This document shows, one piece after another, positions 10,643 to 23,777 of a stretch of 64,000 nucleotides of DNA. The position numbers were made by a program, and so were the translations under genes. The stretch is from positions 16,665,001 to 16,729,000 of the forward strand of contig JASXTE010000013.1 in the NCBI GenBank assembly GCA_030280995.1. The letters run 5' to 3'. Source of the stretch: Hemileia vastatrix (taxonomy: Eukaryota > Basidiomycota > Pucciniomycetes > Pucciniales > Zaghouaniaceae). The notes beneath the pieces are model-generated. The model was not told the DNA's origin and made no database searches. It was given only the letters and a program-made list of their open reading frames with translations. Position 1 is the first letter of the stretch; every line of letters starts with the position of its first letter.

Positions 10643-12142
10643 TGTCAGGCTAAGGTCAAGTACAAGGAGGTGAACTAGCTTGAATAGTCAGTTGTCTAGA
10701 AGATTTTTATGGTCCTATATGAATACTGTAGTCTTAATCCGCTAAATTGTATAATAAAATCAAATATAAAGGTCTCAGTAATATAATTCTCACTATTCTT
10801 ATATATGGCTTACAATCTTTATAGTTGGTAGAAAAATAGATTATATAAATTCAGATACTATTCAAAAGTCTTATAAAATTACTAATTGATATGTATTGTA
10901 ATTGATTTGGTTATATTGGTTAAATTGTAATGATAAAGAATGTAGAAACAAGACCCAAAAACCTCCTCCTTTTATACACACTGAGTTCCCCAATAAATCC
11001 CTTGATATACCATCCAATACACAGTTAATGACGCCTCAAAACAACTAATAGACCTTCCCATCAACATCCCCAGTGACCCATGACATAATTAAACAAGTAA
11101 CAACCGCCAAAATACTGTAATAATAAGGAAAATCCATCAAAATTAAAGAAAAAGACAAAAAGAGAGTATATGTGTATAAAACAATAATATTAAAGACTAA
11201 AGGAGACTTTTTAAGGTTAATAATAGCTTAATAATAAGGGGGATTTACTGTAGAAATAATGGGGCTAATCCTGACATTATACTACGTGAAATTCCCATTC
11301 AAAAATAACCAAAATTGACTGAGAAACCACCCAAAAACTTAAAAAAGAGCGTGAGATGTGGGGTAACTACATGCAGTTCTTGGCAGACGCTTGCACGGGT
11401 AAATCCTTGACTAAAATTAGGCGAATTTAAGCGTGGTGATGAAATAAAGTGCCAAGAGTGAGGTTATTAATGAAATTAGTGCATATAAACAAGGTCAATG
11501 CATTATTAATTAAGCTAGGACACTAAATAAGCGCCTGTCGCCTATTTTAGTGTGTTTCCCCACAGTGGGCGTAGAATGTGGGGTAATTATAGTGTGAAAA
11601 AGCTAACTTTTCTAAAAATGAAGCTATTCACACGGGAAAAAGCAGGCAGTATGTGGCCAGTACACAGAAGCCATTTCTGGCATAAAAAACACCAAATTTG
11701 AAAAGTATTATTTTTATGCATTTAAATAGCCAAATAAATAGTTCTAAATGAGCCCAATTGATCTGTCAAAGCGCAATTTTGATATTCTCAATTTTATAGC
11801 GCATATAGTCAACTTTTAAGTGAAATAAAGCGCATTTCTTGTTTTTTGCGTAAAACAATGAATATAACAGCTTTAAGTGTACTTAAAAATTATGTAGCCT
11901 TATACTTAAGGTTCTTAAGATTACCCTAGCATATTCCAACTTAATATTAAGTACATAAGACCTATAAAAGGTGGATATATGCGTGTATATAAGGTGTTAT
12001 AATGGCATTTTTTGTGTATTATCATAGTTTTACTTATGTATACTATTTGTGTACTCTTATTTATTGTTCCCATGTATAGTTCATGTGTTTAACATAACTT
12101 ATAATCACTTTTTACTCAGTCCTGGAGATATACAGGCTGACA
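10643..12142 (-). repeat. 3' LTR of Gypsy element A
   Basis: 1500 bp, TGTCAGG...CTGACA on either strand. It aligns along its whole length with 18782-20283, 22105-23595 and 30319-31819. On the minus strand it follows a G-rich tract (GGGTGGGCGAG), the likely polypurine tract. Confidence 0.9.
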
Positions 12143-12322
12143 CTCGCCCACCCAAAAAAAACAAATAAAAAAATGATAAGTTATACATTTTATTTATTTA
12201 TTTGTAATTTTCAGGTATTCAGATTAATTCTGTAGCATTAAAGATTATACTTTAAAGAAATAAAACATAATAAAATATTATGAGTACTGGTTCTTTAACC
12301 CCTCAGCTGGTTGAACAGAAGT

Positions 12323-15300
12323 TTATTTCTGTTTAAATTTTTTAAGAAGGGTGGATAAATTAGAAATTTCTTTTTCAGGCATCCATTTATCAAATTCATT
12401 TGATTTCCCTTTAAATCTTAGTAAATACTCAGTTCCTTTTTCTTTAGTAAGGATTCTTTTCTTGAGTATTTTTTCAATCTCTGCTTTTTCCACAATTTCT
12501 TCAGGTTGCTTTTTAGGCCTTCCCCTTCTTTTTGGAAATAAGTCAGGATCATTTGCATGGTAAGGTTTCAATAATGAGATAGGGAAAACTGGATGTTTCC
12601 TAACATATGGAGCATATAATATGACTTCCACTGCATTATTCCCAACCATTTTACTTACTAAAAAAGGTCCTACAAAGGGATCCTTTAATTTAACATTACC
12701 TTGTAAGTTAAAATGTAGTGTTGATATGAGGACTTCATCTCCCTTTTTGAATTCAAATTCTTTATGAGATTTGTCCCACCTTTTCTTTTCATATTCAAAT
12801 GCTTTTTGGATGCATTCTTCTGCATGTTTTCTACACATTTGTTGCATATGAATAAAGGATTTAGTGCCAGGGTGTATATCCAACCTTGGTAATTTATTTA
12901 AATGATTTACTGGGGTATTTGGTACGTATCCCAGCCAGAGTTCAAATGGTTTCTTCTCTGTTACAGAATGAGTTGTGCTATTATAAGCAAATTCAAGGCC
13001 AGGAATTAATGTTACCCAGTCATGTGTGAATTTCTCATTGTCTTTGTATTCTAATCCAAAGGCACAATATCTTCTAATCATGTCTTCTAGAGTTTGTATC
13101 ATCCTCTCAGCCAGCCCATCAGTTTGTGAATGGTGTGCTGTAGACAATTTTAATTGACAACCTGATACTTCCATCAAAGATGTCCAGAACTCTGAAGTAA
13201 ATTTAGGATCTCTGTCAGAGATTATGGCTTTGGGGAACCCAGCAGTATTCATCATCTGAGTCCACCATAGTAACGCCAAGTCTTTTGCAGATACCTCTTT
13301 ATGGGTAGGGATAAACTTACACATTTTTGTTAATCTATCCACTATTACCCAGCAAGAATTGAAACTTTCTTTTCCTGCTAATGGCAAGCCAGTTACAAAA
13401 TCCATGTTTATAATTTCCCATGGAGCTTTTGGCTGCTCTATTTGTTGTAACAACCCAGCTCTCTTCCCAGTTAATCTCTTAGATTTCTGACAAGAGTCAC
13501 ATGTTTCAATGTATTTTTGTACATCCTCTTTCATGTTTATCCACCAGGCTGTATTTTTAACTCTGGTTAATGTTTTGTTAAAGTCAAAATGACCAGCTAA
13601 GATGTCATCATGACAAGTACTCAACATTAACTCTTTCATAGAAGGTGGTATTACTATTACATTGCTTAACTTTTTCCTGTAATATATATATCCATCTTCA
13701 ATTGATAGTTTACCTTTTTCCAACACATTTTTATACTTTGGAGGCAAGGTTTTAATTAATGCACTCATGGAGGCATTTGTTGTATCATTAAGAATGGTAG
13801 ATAGTTTAGACAAATCTTTATCAGACGAATAATTTTCCAATATAGTTTGCATAAACTCTTCTTCTAAATCCACTATATAAATCCCAAATATATGTATAAC
13901 CTCATTTTCAGGTACATAAGCTGGGTTGTCAGCATCATTTGGCAAAGGACTTCTGGATAATAAATCCACATTTGAATGCAATGTTCCTGCTCTGTGAGTG
14001 ATTGTCATTCTTCCTCTGTACTCTTGTACAGCTAGTTGCCATCTAAACATGTGCCTATTAGGTGTTTTCATGTTTAGTAATGATTTTACTGCACTGCAAT
14101 CTGTTATAAGTTCAAACTTCTGGTCTTCCAGATAGTAATGAAGTTTCTCCAAAGCCCACACCACGGCTAAACATTCTAGCTGTGTGGCACCATACCTTAA
14201 TTCTGTTTTTCTTAAGGTTCTGGATATATAACAGATAACTACTTCAGATAATTTCCCATTTATTATCTGTTTCTGCTGTAAAGCAGCACCTAAGCCTATG
14301 AAACTTGCATCAGTGTACAAGATAAAAGGTAGGGTGAAATCTGGCAGTCCCAATATTGGAGCTGACATTAAACATTCCTTTAATTTATTAAAGGCATGTT
14401 GTCTTTCATTATTCCAAATGAAAGCCTCATTCTTCCTGATTAATGTTGTTAAAGGGGCTGCAATGGATTGGTAATTTTTAATATATTGTCTATAATATCC
14501 ACACATACCCAAAAAACTTTAAACCTCTTTTACATTTTTAGGTATCCCAATGTTTTTAATTGCTGCCACCTTATTCTGGTCAACACAAATTTGTAATCCA
14601 GATACAACATGTCCAAGTACTTTCAAGGATTGAAATCCAAACTTACATTTCTTTAATGCAATAGTCATATTAATTTCATCCATTTTTTGAAAGACTCTTT
14701 TCAGGTGATTTAAATGTTCATCATATGTTTTTGAAAACACTATGATGTCATCAATATAGACCAATAGCCATCCTTCAACCATTTCCTGATGAAAGACACT
14801 ATCCATCAATTTTTGGAAGACTGAAGGCGCATTCTTTGGGCCAAATGGCATTCTCACATACTTATATATACCCATATGTGTGGTTATTAATAAGTAATTT
14901 TGAGAATTTCTTTCCACAGGAATCTGGTGGTAACCCTTGTTCCCATCCAGACAGGAAATATATTTTGCTCCTTGTAAGGTAGCATGGATAGAAGCTATCC
15001 TTGGTAGAGGGTAAATATCATCTACTGTGTATGTATTCAGAGCTCTATAATCACCACATAATCTTGCCTTATCTTTTTCATAAAAGATTAATACTGGTGA
15101 AATGACACAATACTTAGGTGTTGTGTCCACTTTTTCAACAATACCCATTTCCAACAACAATTTTATATTGTCTTCAATATCTTTCCTTTTTGCAGGAGAT
15201 GCTGGGTAAGGTTTCTTTTTTAAGCTGCCAGGAATATTATCCAAATCACAGCTTAGAGAGATTTTCATCTCATGGTCTTTGACCAATCCTAGTTCATTTG

Positions 15301-17770
15301 AACCATGAGCAAATGCCATAAGATATGATTTAATCAATCTCAAAATATCTTCTTCTTCAATTTTTGAGAGTTGAGGACTGAAAGAGGCCTTTTGGATTTC
15401 ATTTTCCAATTCACCCACTTCATTGGTGGTTCTTCTACCTTGTAGTTGTTCTTCTCTAGGAGAAATGGCATATACTGAATTTTCAGAACATATTTTGAAT
15501 TTTCTTTTACCATTCATGCCTACGGTGAAACAACTGTTTGCAGGATCTAGTTTAATGCCAAATTTTGTCAATAAATCATTTCCAATAATAAACCAATCAC
15601 TACAATTATTATTATCCATTACTACAAATTCACAAACTGCTCTAACATATCCATTATTATATTTAAAGAATACAGCAGTTTTGTATTTGCCAATTGAATT
15701 TAATACTGAACCAAAACCCCTCCAGTTCTTTGTCTGAACAGGTTCTAGTTTTTCCTTATACTTACTGTCAAGTTTCATTAATGTATTAATAGAAACTACA
15801 CTACCTGAAGCCCCAGTGTCAAGAATGGCATTCATTTCTCTTCCACATATAATAACAGGTGCTCTGATAGGTGTTATTTTGTAAGTATCATGAGATACAT
15901 CTTTAATTATTTCAGCTTCTTCAATGGAAGTTAAAGATGTATCTGTATGAGGTATAGCATCATTCAGGAACATTATATCCTGTTCTAATACAAATATCTC
16001 ATTCTCATCATCACTGTAAGATATGTTACTTTTACAATCCTCACTGGATTCCATATTTTCATCTTCATGATTACTTGGTTCAGAATTCTGGGAGGTTTCA
16101 ATAACATTTATTCTTTTCTTACACATGTGACCCTTAACCCAAGGTTCATTACATTTGTAACAAGTGTTATTTTCTTGTCTCTTAGGGACAAGGGGAGCTG
16201 AAGGTTTTTTCTTTTCCACTGGTAACTTACTTGTAGTAGGTTTTACCACGTCAACACTTTGTCTGTAATTACTATACTTGGTTTCATACTTGTGGTTTAA
16301 TAATATCTCATTGCATATATTAATGAATCCAGAGGTGTCTCTGATAGTTTCAGTTCTAGCTACAATAATGTCTCTAACTGATATAGGCAACTTGTATATT
16401 ATTTTTTCTTTCCACTCTTCATAATCCATTTTTGGATCCATAGCTTTCATGATTTTTATTAAATTCATTAAGAAGACCATGGGTTTATCTCCAGCATTTG
16501 GATTATATCTGGCCCTTTCATACAATCTTTGTTGAGTGATTCTAAATTTTGGGCCACCAAATTGCCTTTCAATTAGTGCCTTCCATTCATTCCAGGAGTA
16601 ATTAATTCCCTCACTCAATACAGATTCAAACCATAATAAGGCCACATCTGTAAATAAAGATATTAACTTTGAAGTAATTTCTTCATCAGGTAGTTTGTAT
16701 GAAAATTTTAAGTTATCAATTCTTTGTATGAATTGTTGCCAATCAGATTTTGAATCCCCGTCAAAAGAAGGGTACTGATCTAACTTAGGCCAGTTCTTTT
16801 GGCTAGTTTTTGCTTCCCTAACCTGAGGAATATTGAGTAATTCACTTACTTTAGAAAGAAGATCATTTATTTCATCTTTTACTGATTTTATATTCTCAGA
16901 GCCCATGACACTATGTTAATGTTCCATCATTGGTTTATCATCAGAGTGTTTCATAAAAACTGGTACTCTTCCTACATAAGAGGTATTATCCTTTATTGTT
17001 TCAGTATTTTTCAAAATGTTAGCTACTTCAATTTCTACTCTTTGTAACCTATCTTTTATCACAGGTACATGAGTTAAGGTATCATTTACATTTGAAAAAG
17101 ACAATTTTACATGTCCCTCTATGGTGGCCATAATATTCTGAGAATGTTCTAATTTAATTTCTAAATTTTTAATCTCAGAATTTAATCTTTTGTTTTCATT
17201 GATCAATTCATTATTTGAATTCTCAATAAATTTTAACTTATTGGCTGTTGTACTCAATGATTGTGTGATGTTTAATAATACACTTTCCGTATTATTGTTG
17301 GACTCTCTAGAGAATTCTTTCAATTTTTCAATTCTTAATAATAATTTACTAATTATTTTTGATTCCATTAGATTTTCTTTTAGAAAATATTCAATTTTGT
17401 CTGTTTCCAATTCAGAAGATTCATCATCAGGGTCAATTTTTAATTCATTTGATTCCATTTTTATATTAATAGTATTTTCCTGGTGGTCAATAAAACTATG
17501 TACATTGTCCTCATTTAATGACAAGTCTAACATGTTATTTTCAAATGAATAATTTTTTAAATCCTTATCAATTATATCCAATAACTCTCTATCAATTTCA
17601 TTACCTATAAGTAATTCATTGTTAGGATTATATATTTGATCTTGAGAAGATGGATGACTTACCACGGTCTTATTCCATTTCCCCTGCCTCTCCTTGGCTT
17701 TCCCCTGTAAGGGTGACTGCTGGATCCCTGTTGAGGAGGATTGTTGTAGTTTTGGGCATACCAATCCCAC
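12323..17770 (-). pseudogene. Gag-pol of Gypsy element A, broken by nonsense codons
   Basis: Three blocks in one frame: 17770-16916 (coiled-coil gag region), 16906-14519 (gag core, zinc knuckle, protease, RT) and 14512-12323 (end of RT, RNase H, integrase, chromodomain). The frame is cut by a stop at about 16916 and another at 14519-14521; element B has sense codons at both places. Seen: zinc knuckle CYKCNEPWVKGHMC, protease DTGA, RT YIDD, RNase H TDAS, integrase H2C2 zinc site, SDRDPKF, and the catalytic Glu codon at 13106-13108 (GLAERM). The C-terminal chromodomain-like segment reads LLRFKGKSNEFDKWMPE. Chromodomain Gypsy elements use this module to target chromatin. Confidence 0.92.
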
Positions 17771-18108
17771 TTACATTTGCTTACAGTTATCTTTTGGTCC
17801 TCTTCTGGGACTGGAGGTGTTGCTGTGGTATTTGGTGCCACTGGTTGTTGATGAGACCTTATATCCACTAGAGCCTGGTTGACTTCTATAAAGCCCTGTG
17901 CCTCCCTTTTCTCCAGATTGTTAATCTGGTCTAACATATTGTTTACTCTTATTGTTAGTGTATTCAGTAGGGTTGAGAGGGATTGAATTTGCTCTTGTAA
18001 GGTGTTTTTGGACTTCTTTATTGACATTTGTTTTAAGAGCTTTTCCTTTTCCTCCATGGACATTGGTGGGGTGTTGTTTATTGTTACTGGTGATTCTTGA
18101 CCCTCCAT
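17659..18108 (-). CDS. Overlapping gag-like ORF of element A, 149 aa
   Basis: Begins ATG at 18108 (MEGQ) and overlaps the frame that starts MCDNN at 18196. It has a heptad-rich segment (LQEQIQSLSTLLNTLTIRVN) followed by QINNLEKREAQGFIEVNQAL, which suggests a coiled coil, then a Pro-rich linker and a basic Arg/Gly tail (RGKPRRGRGNGIRPW) like nucleic-acid-binding gag tails. The stop TAA lies within a splice-donor-like GTAAGT. The equivalent ORF in element B (29114-29563) has almost the same length, and the differences between the two fall mainly on third codon positions of this frame. I infer that this is a real gag product; no named family recognised. Confidence 0.7.
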   Translation of the reverse strand: MEGQESPVTINNTPPMSMEEKEKLLKQMSIKKSKNTLQEQIQSLSTLLNTLTIRVNNMLDQINNLEKREAQGFIEVNQALVDIRSHQQPVAPNTTATPPVPEEDQKITVSKCKWDWYAQNYNNPPQQGSSSHPYRGKPRRGRGNGIRPW

Positions 18109-18196
18109 TCGGATGTCCTGTAACAGGTCTTTCAGCTCTAGTTCTTAAGTTATAAGGTTTTGCCTTATTACTTACAATGTCATTGTTGTCACACAT

Positions 18197-18781
18197 TTTT
18201 ACGTGGAATTTTAGAGAATTGAAAGTTTAGATATGAAAAACTTCAAAAAGGAGTTTAATCAATATTTATTAATACCACTGAAGACAATTTTCTTGCTTAC
18301 TTATTGGTATTAAGTGAATCTTTTAAGTGCCAAAAGTCAAATATGCTTTTATGTGGTCACTTGATTTAACTGGTCTACAATATGTAGCCGTGTATTTATA
18401 TTTAAAAAAGAAAATTTGTTAGTAAGATTCTTTCCAAATATTAAATGAATTTTACAAACCAATAAAAAGGGATTAAGAGTCCTGTAAAAAGAAAACAATT
18501 AATCAGTTTAATTGGTTATCATCTGCAAAGATCACAAATTTAATTGGTCTATTGACAGACTCCCACTAATAACAATTATATGTTAAATTAGTGGTAAAAT
18601 TGATGATTCAATATCACAATTTTATTATATAACAGGGCTTCTTTTTCTTAAATCACTATATAAGTGACCCCAACCTGTTGTAATTATCCAAATATTTCTA
18701 TAGGGATATTATTTACGTGTACCTTCTTTGAAAATGTCACTTACTGGATTATAACAGAATTCTTGAGGAAAGGTCCCCAAT
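18197..18781 (-). other. 5' leader of Gypsy element A
   Basis: Untranslated region between the 5' LTR (minus sense) and MCDNN at 18196. It is AT-rich. The segment next to the LTR, read on the minus strand as ATTGGGGACCTTTCC, is where the primer-binding site should lie. No gene seen. Confidence 0.6.
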
Positions 18782-20283
18782 TGTCAGGCTAAGGTCAAGT
18801 ACAAGGACGTGAACTAGCTTGAATGGTCAGTTGTCTAGAAGATTTTAATGGTCCTATATGAATACTATAGTATTAATCCACTAAGTTGTAAAATTTAATC
18901 AAATATAAAGGTCTCAGTAATATAATTCTCACTATTCTTATATATGGCTTACAATCTTTGTAGTTGGTAGAAAAATAGATTATATAATTCAGATACTATT
19001 CAAAAGTCTTATAAAAGTACTAATTGATATGTATTGTAATTTATTTGGTTATATTGGTTAAATTGTAATGATAAAGAATGTAGAAACAAGACCCAAAAAA
19101 CCTCCTCCTTTTATACACACTGAGTTCCCCAATAAATCCCTTGATATACCATCCAATACACAGTTAATGACGCCTCACAACAACTAATAGAACTTCCCAT
19201 CAACATCCCTAGTGACCCATGACATAATTAGACAAGTAACAACCGCCAAAATACTGTAATAATAAGGGAGATCCATCAAAATTAAAGAAAAAGACAAAAA
19301 GAGAGTATATGCGTATAAAACCATGATATAAAAGACTAAAGGGGATTTTTTAAGGTTAATAATAGCTTAATAATAAGGGGGATTTACTGTAGAAATAATG
19401 GGGCTAATCCTGACATTATACTACGTGAAATTCCCATTCAAAAATAACCAAAATTGACTGAGAAACCACCCAAAAACTTAAAAAAGAGCGTGAGATGTGG
19501 GGTAACTACATGCAGTTCTTGGCAGGCGCTTGCACGGGTAAATCCTTGACTAAAATTAGGCGAATTTAAGCGTGGTGATGAAATAAAGTGCCAAGAGTGA
19601 GGTTATTAATGAAATTAGTGCATATAAACAAGGTCAATGCATTATTAATTAAGCTAGGACACTAAATAAGCGCCTGTCGCCTATTTTAGTGTGTTTCCCC
19701 ACAGTGGGCGTAGAATGTGGGGTAATTATAGTGTGAAAAAGCTAACTTTGCTAAAAATGAAGCTATTCACACGGGAAAAAAAGCAGGCAGTATGTGGCCA
19801 GTACACAGAAGCCATTTATGGCATAAAAACCACCAAATTTGAAAAGTGTTATTTTTATGCATTTAAATAGCCAAATCAATAGTTCTAATTGATCCCAATT
19901 GATCTGTCAAAGCGCAATTTTGATATTCTCAATTTTATAGCGCATATAGTCAACTTTTAAGTGAAATAAAGCGCATTTCTTGTTTTTTGCATAAAACAAT
20001 GAATATAACAGCTTTAAGTGTACTTAAAAATTATTTAGCCTTATACTTAAGGTTCTTAAGATTACCCTAACATATTCCAACTTAATATTAAGTACATAAG
20101 ACCTATAAAAGGTGGATATATGCGTGTATATAAGGTGTTATAATGGCATTTTTTGTGTATTATCATAATTTTACTTATGTATACTCTTTGTGTACTCTTA
20201 TTTATTGTTCCCATGTATAGTTCATGTGTTTAACATAACTTATAATCACTTTTTACTCAGTCCTGGAGATATACAGGCTGACA
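18782..20283 (-). repeat. 5' LTR of Gypsy element A
   Basis: 1502 bp with TGTCAG/CTGACA ends. It shares with 10643-12142 variants that distinguish A from B (for example AATAAATCCCTTGATATACC). It shows many private substitutions against its partner, which indicates an old insertion. Confidence 0.9.
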
Positions 20284-20289
20284 AAAAAT

Positions 20290-20890
20290 AACAACCTTGT
20301 TTCTTTTTCTGCCTTATAAAAAATGCTCCAAATCTCGGCTCAGGTTTATCACCAACATTTTTTTTTTTCTGGTGAGTTCCAATTATTTTAGCTCATTCAT
20401 TGAATTTTTTTTATTTACTAGTTGCTAATTTTTTATTTTAAAATGATTCTTACTTTAACACAAAAAAAAAACAAAAAATTCAACTCACTTCTTTTTCCAA
20501 TGCAAGAAGTTGCTCCAAATCTCAGCCCAAGCTAATTCCTGAAAATTGAATTTTCCTGGTGAGTTCCAATTATGTTAGCTCATTGATTGAATGTTTTTTA
20601 TTTACTAGTTGCTAATTTTTATTTTCAAATGATATAATTCTCTTACTCTTATCTTACTTTAACACAAAAAAAAAATCAACTTGCTTCTTTTTCCACCATT
20701 GGAAGTTGCTCCAAATCTTGGCTCAAGATAATCCCTGAAAATCTATTTACTACTTGCTAATATAAGGGGCTGGTTTTATTAATGATGATGTCATTCTTTT
20801 ACTCCTATCTTCAACACAAAAGATTAGGACTGGCTACTTTTTCTACTCAAGAACATGCTCCAACTCTCAGCTCAAATCAATCCTCAAATT
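20290..20890. repeat. Degenerate ~195-bp tandem repeat, about four copies
   Basis: The motif TTCTTTTTC...TTGCTCCAAATCTCGGCTCA recurs at about 20298, 20489, 20684 and 20835. It is followed each time by a variant of GGTGAGTTCCAATTATTTTAG and TTTACTAGTTGCTAATTTT. Spacing is about 195, 195 and 150 bp. The copies have diverged. No coding capacity is evident. Confidence 0.7.
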
Positions 20891-21112
20891 GTATTAATGA
20901 TTTCATTACTAATTTAGCTCACTTGCACTTTCTTTTTCTCACAATTTCACCTCACTGTAAAAACCATAAAAACCATTCAACCAAATCCCTCAAGAAATAA
21001 GGCCATATGTCCATCTAACATTTAATAAAATATCCTACCATACCCATTTCAGTGATTACCAAGCACAGCTTCCCTATCATTTTTAAACTTATTTTCTGCC
21101 TGCTCTACGGTT

Positions 21113-22104
21113 TCAACATTTCCAATGTGATCCATATCTATCATATGATGCATCTCTAAAGTCTTTGTCAATGGGTTCTTTCTTTATCATCTCTGCATCC
21201 ACCATTTTTGTATCTTCATTTTGTTGAACACACTTGTCTTTCCCTTTCTTAGTACTACTTTTACTTTTAGATTCTTTTTTCTTTGGTTTTTCTTCTTTGG
21301 TTTCATCTTCTTCACGATATGAATCATCATCATCATCATCATCATCACTTACCTCTTCACAGGAGGAGCCCAAGCTAACACTTCTTTCATTGTTATTCTC
21401 TTCTTCCTCTCTATCATCTCCCTCATTTGTTTCTAAATGGTTTAAGTCATATAATTGTGTTGCTGACTCCCAATATTTCTTAGTGAAATATTTATCGTTA
21501 AGCTTTTCATCTGAATTCTGCATCCCATGAATTGATTTTGATGGATCAGGTAAAAATGCTACTGTATCAATAGTAGCCAAAATCATCTTCTGTGCTGGAA
21601 GCAATATATTATATCAGTCCGGATCATAAAATTCAATCAGCAAATTCTTTGGAGCTTTTGGAAAAACAGTTTCTCTTGGGTTTTTTACACAAATTCAATT
21701 GTGATGTTGATTTCTTCCTCATTTATTTTGCTCATCTCTCTTCATTTGAGTATCTAAGCACTGGAAAAAAATGTTGGCAGATTGAGAATGTTAAGGTAAT
21801 GTTTTAATAATGTAAACATTTTTTTAGGATAGTAATTGTCATTGCTATGGGCCTGGAGGGAAGATATTATTTCTTGATAACATTTGGAAAATTTGTTATT
21901 GAGTGCAATAAGGAATCATGCATCACAAAGCTATAAAATTAAATGTTATGTTATGTTTTTTATTTTTACATAAAATCCAGTTACTTACTCTTTTACATGC
22001 CTTTTTTATGACTTTCTTCTCATCATCTTGATAATGATTCCCCTCATTTTTTTTATCCTTTCTGTAGTGTTGAGCCATCATATAGTGCACATAGTGATCA
22101 TAGG
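21113..22104 (-). pseudogene. 3' half of an unknown gene split by Gypsy element B
   Basis: Continuation of the gene whose 5' half is at 31825-32590. Next to the insertion the exon reads AYDHYVHYMMAQHYRKD and ends at a GTAAGT donor near 21983. After an intron (acceptor near 21810) comes VKNPRETVFPKAPKN, LLIEFYDPD and LLPAQKMILATIDTVAFLPD, then a long acidic/Lys-rich tail with an Asp run and a basic KKKESKSKSSTKKGK stretch. At least three in-frame TGA codons interrupt the second exon, so it is a pseudogene. The order of motifs looks like a multicopy hypothetical protein family of rust genomes, possibly transposon-associated. I cannot name a function. Confidence 0.6.
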
Positions 22105-23595
22105 TGTCAGGCTAAGGTCAAGTACAAGGACGTGAACTAGCTTGAATAGTCAGTTGTCTAGAAGATTTTAATGGTCCTATATGAATACTGTAGTTCTAAT
22201 CCACTAAGTTGTAAAATATAATCAAATATAAAGGTCTCAGTAATATAATTCTCACTATTCTTATATATGGCTTACAATCTTTATAGTTGGTAGAAAAATA
22301 GATTATATAAATTCAGATACTATTCAAAAGTCTTATAAAAGTACTAATTGATATGTATTGTAATTGGTTTGGTTATATTGGTTAAATTGTAATGATAAAG
22401 AATGTAGAAATACAACCCAAAAACCTCCTCCTTTTATACACACTGAGTTCCCCAATGATTCCCTTGATGTACCACCCAATACACAGTTAATAACGCCTCT
22501 AAACAACTAATAGACATTCCCATCAACATTCCCAGTGACCCATGACATAATTAGAAGAGTAATAACCGCCAAAATCCTGAAATAATAAGGGAAATCCATC
22601 AAAATTAAAGAAAAAGACAAAAAGTGAGTATATGCGTATAAAACAATAATATTAAGGACTAAAGGAGACTTTTTAAGGTTAATAATAGCTTAATAATAAG
22701 GGGGATTGACTGTAGAAATAATGGGGCTAATCCTGACATTATACTACGTGAAATTCCCATTCAAAAATAACCAAAATTGACTGAGAAACCACCCAAAAAC
22801 TTAAAAAAGAGCGTGAGATGTGGGGTAACTACATGCAGTTCTTGGCAGGCTCTTGCACGGGTAAATCCTTGACTAAAATTAGGCGAATTTAAGCGTGGTG
22901 ATGAAATAAAGTGCCAAGAGTGAGGTTATTAATGAAATTAGTGCATATAAACAGGGTCAATGCATTATTAATTAAGCTAGGACACTAAATAAGCGCCTGT
23001 CGCCTATTTTAGTGTGTTTCCCCACAGTGGGCGTAGAATGTGGGGTAATTATAGTGTGAAAAAGCTAACTTTGCTAAAAATGAAGCTATTCACATGGGAA
23101 AAAAGCAGGCAGTATGTGGCCAGTACACAGAAGCCATTTCTGGCATAAAAAACACCAAATTTGAAAAGTGTTATTTTTATGCATTTAAATAGCCAAATCA
23201 ATAGTTCTAAATGAGCCCAATTGATCTGTCAAAGCACAATTTTGATATTCTCAATTTTATAGCGCATATAGTCAACTTTTAAGTGAAATAAAGCGCATTT
23301 CTTGTTTTTTGCATAAAACAATGAATATAACAGCTTTAAGTGTACTTAAAAGTTATGCAGCCTTATACTTAAGGTTCTTAAGATTACCCTAACATATTCC
23401 AACTTAATATTAAGTACATAAGACCTATAAAAGGTGGATATATGCGTGTATATAAGGTGTTATAATGGCATTTTTTGTGTATTATCATAATTTTACTTAT
23501 GTATACTATTTGTGTACTCTTATTTATTATTCCCATGTATAGTTCATGTGTTTAACATTACTTTTTACTCAGTCCTGGAGATATACAGGCTGACA
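22105..23595 (-). repeat. 3' LTR of Gypsy element B
   Basis: 1491 bp, TGTCAGG...CTGACA. Nearly identical to 30319-31819, apart from an 11-bp deletion near 23557 (loss of ACTTATAATCA-like sequence after TTTAACAT). Confidence 0.92.
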
Positions 23596-23777
23596 CTCGC
23601 CCACCCAAAAAAAAACAATAAAAAAAATGATAAGTTATACATTTTATTTTATTAATTTGTAATTTTCAGGTATTCAGAATAAATCTGTAGCATTAAAGAT
23701 TCAACTTTAAAGAAATAAAACATAATAACATATTATGAGTACTGGTTTTTTAACCCCTCAGCTGGTTGAACAGAAAT

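Larger units (their letters stand above)
10643..20283 (-). mobile_element. Gypsy element A (Ty3 chromovirus-like), decayed
   Basis: Minus-strand LTR retrotransposon with ~1.5 kb LTRs (10643-12142 and 18782-20283), a gag-like ORF (17659-18108) and a gag-pol frame broken by at least two nonsense codons. LTR ends are TGTCAG...CTGACA. The sister element B is at 22105-31819 and is very similar throughout. The two LTRs of A show more differences from each other than those of B, so A is the older copy. Its flanking 5-mers (CATAT and AAAAA) do not match, so no target duplication is visible. Confidence 0.92.

Noticed and set aside
12351..12563. Plus-strand 70-aa ORF conserved between elements A and B (also 23806-24018)
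   Set aside because: It is antisense to the chromodomain end of pol, and its conservation follows from the pol frame.
15423..15737. Plus-strand 104-aa ORF present in both A and B (also 26878-27192)
   Set aside because: Antisense to the protease region; differences follow third positions of pol, not of this frame.
21234..21530. Ser-rich plus-strand ORF
   Set aside because: Reverse complement of the acidic tail of the split gene (Asp/Glu runs become Ser runs).
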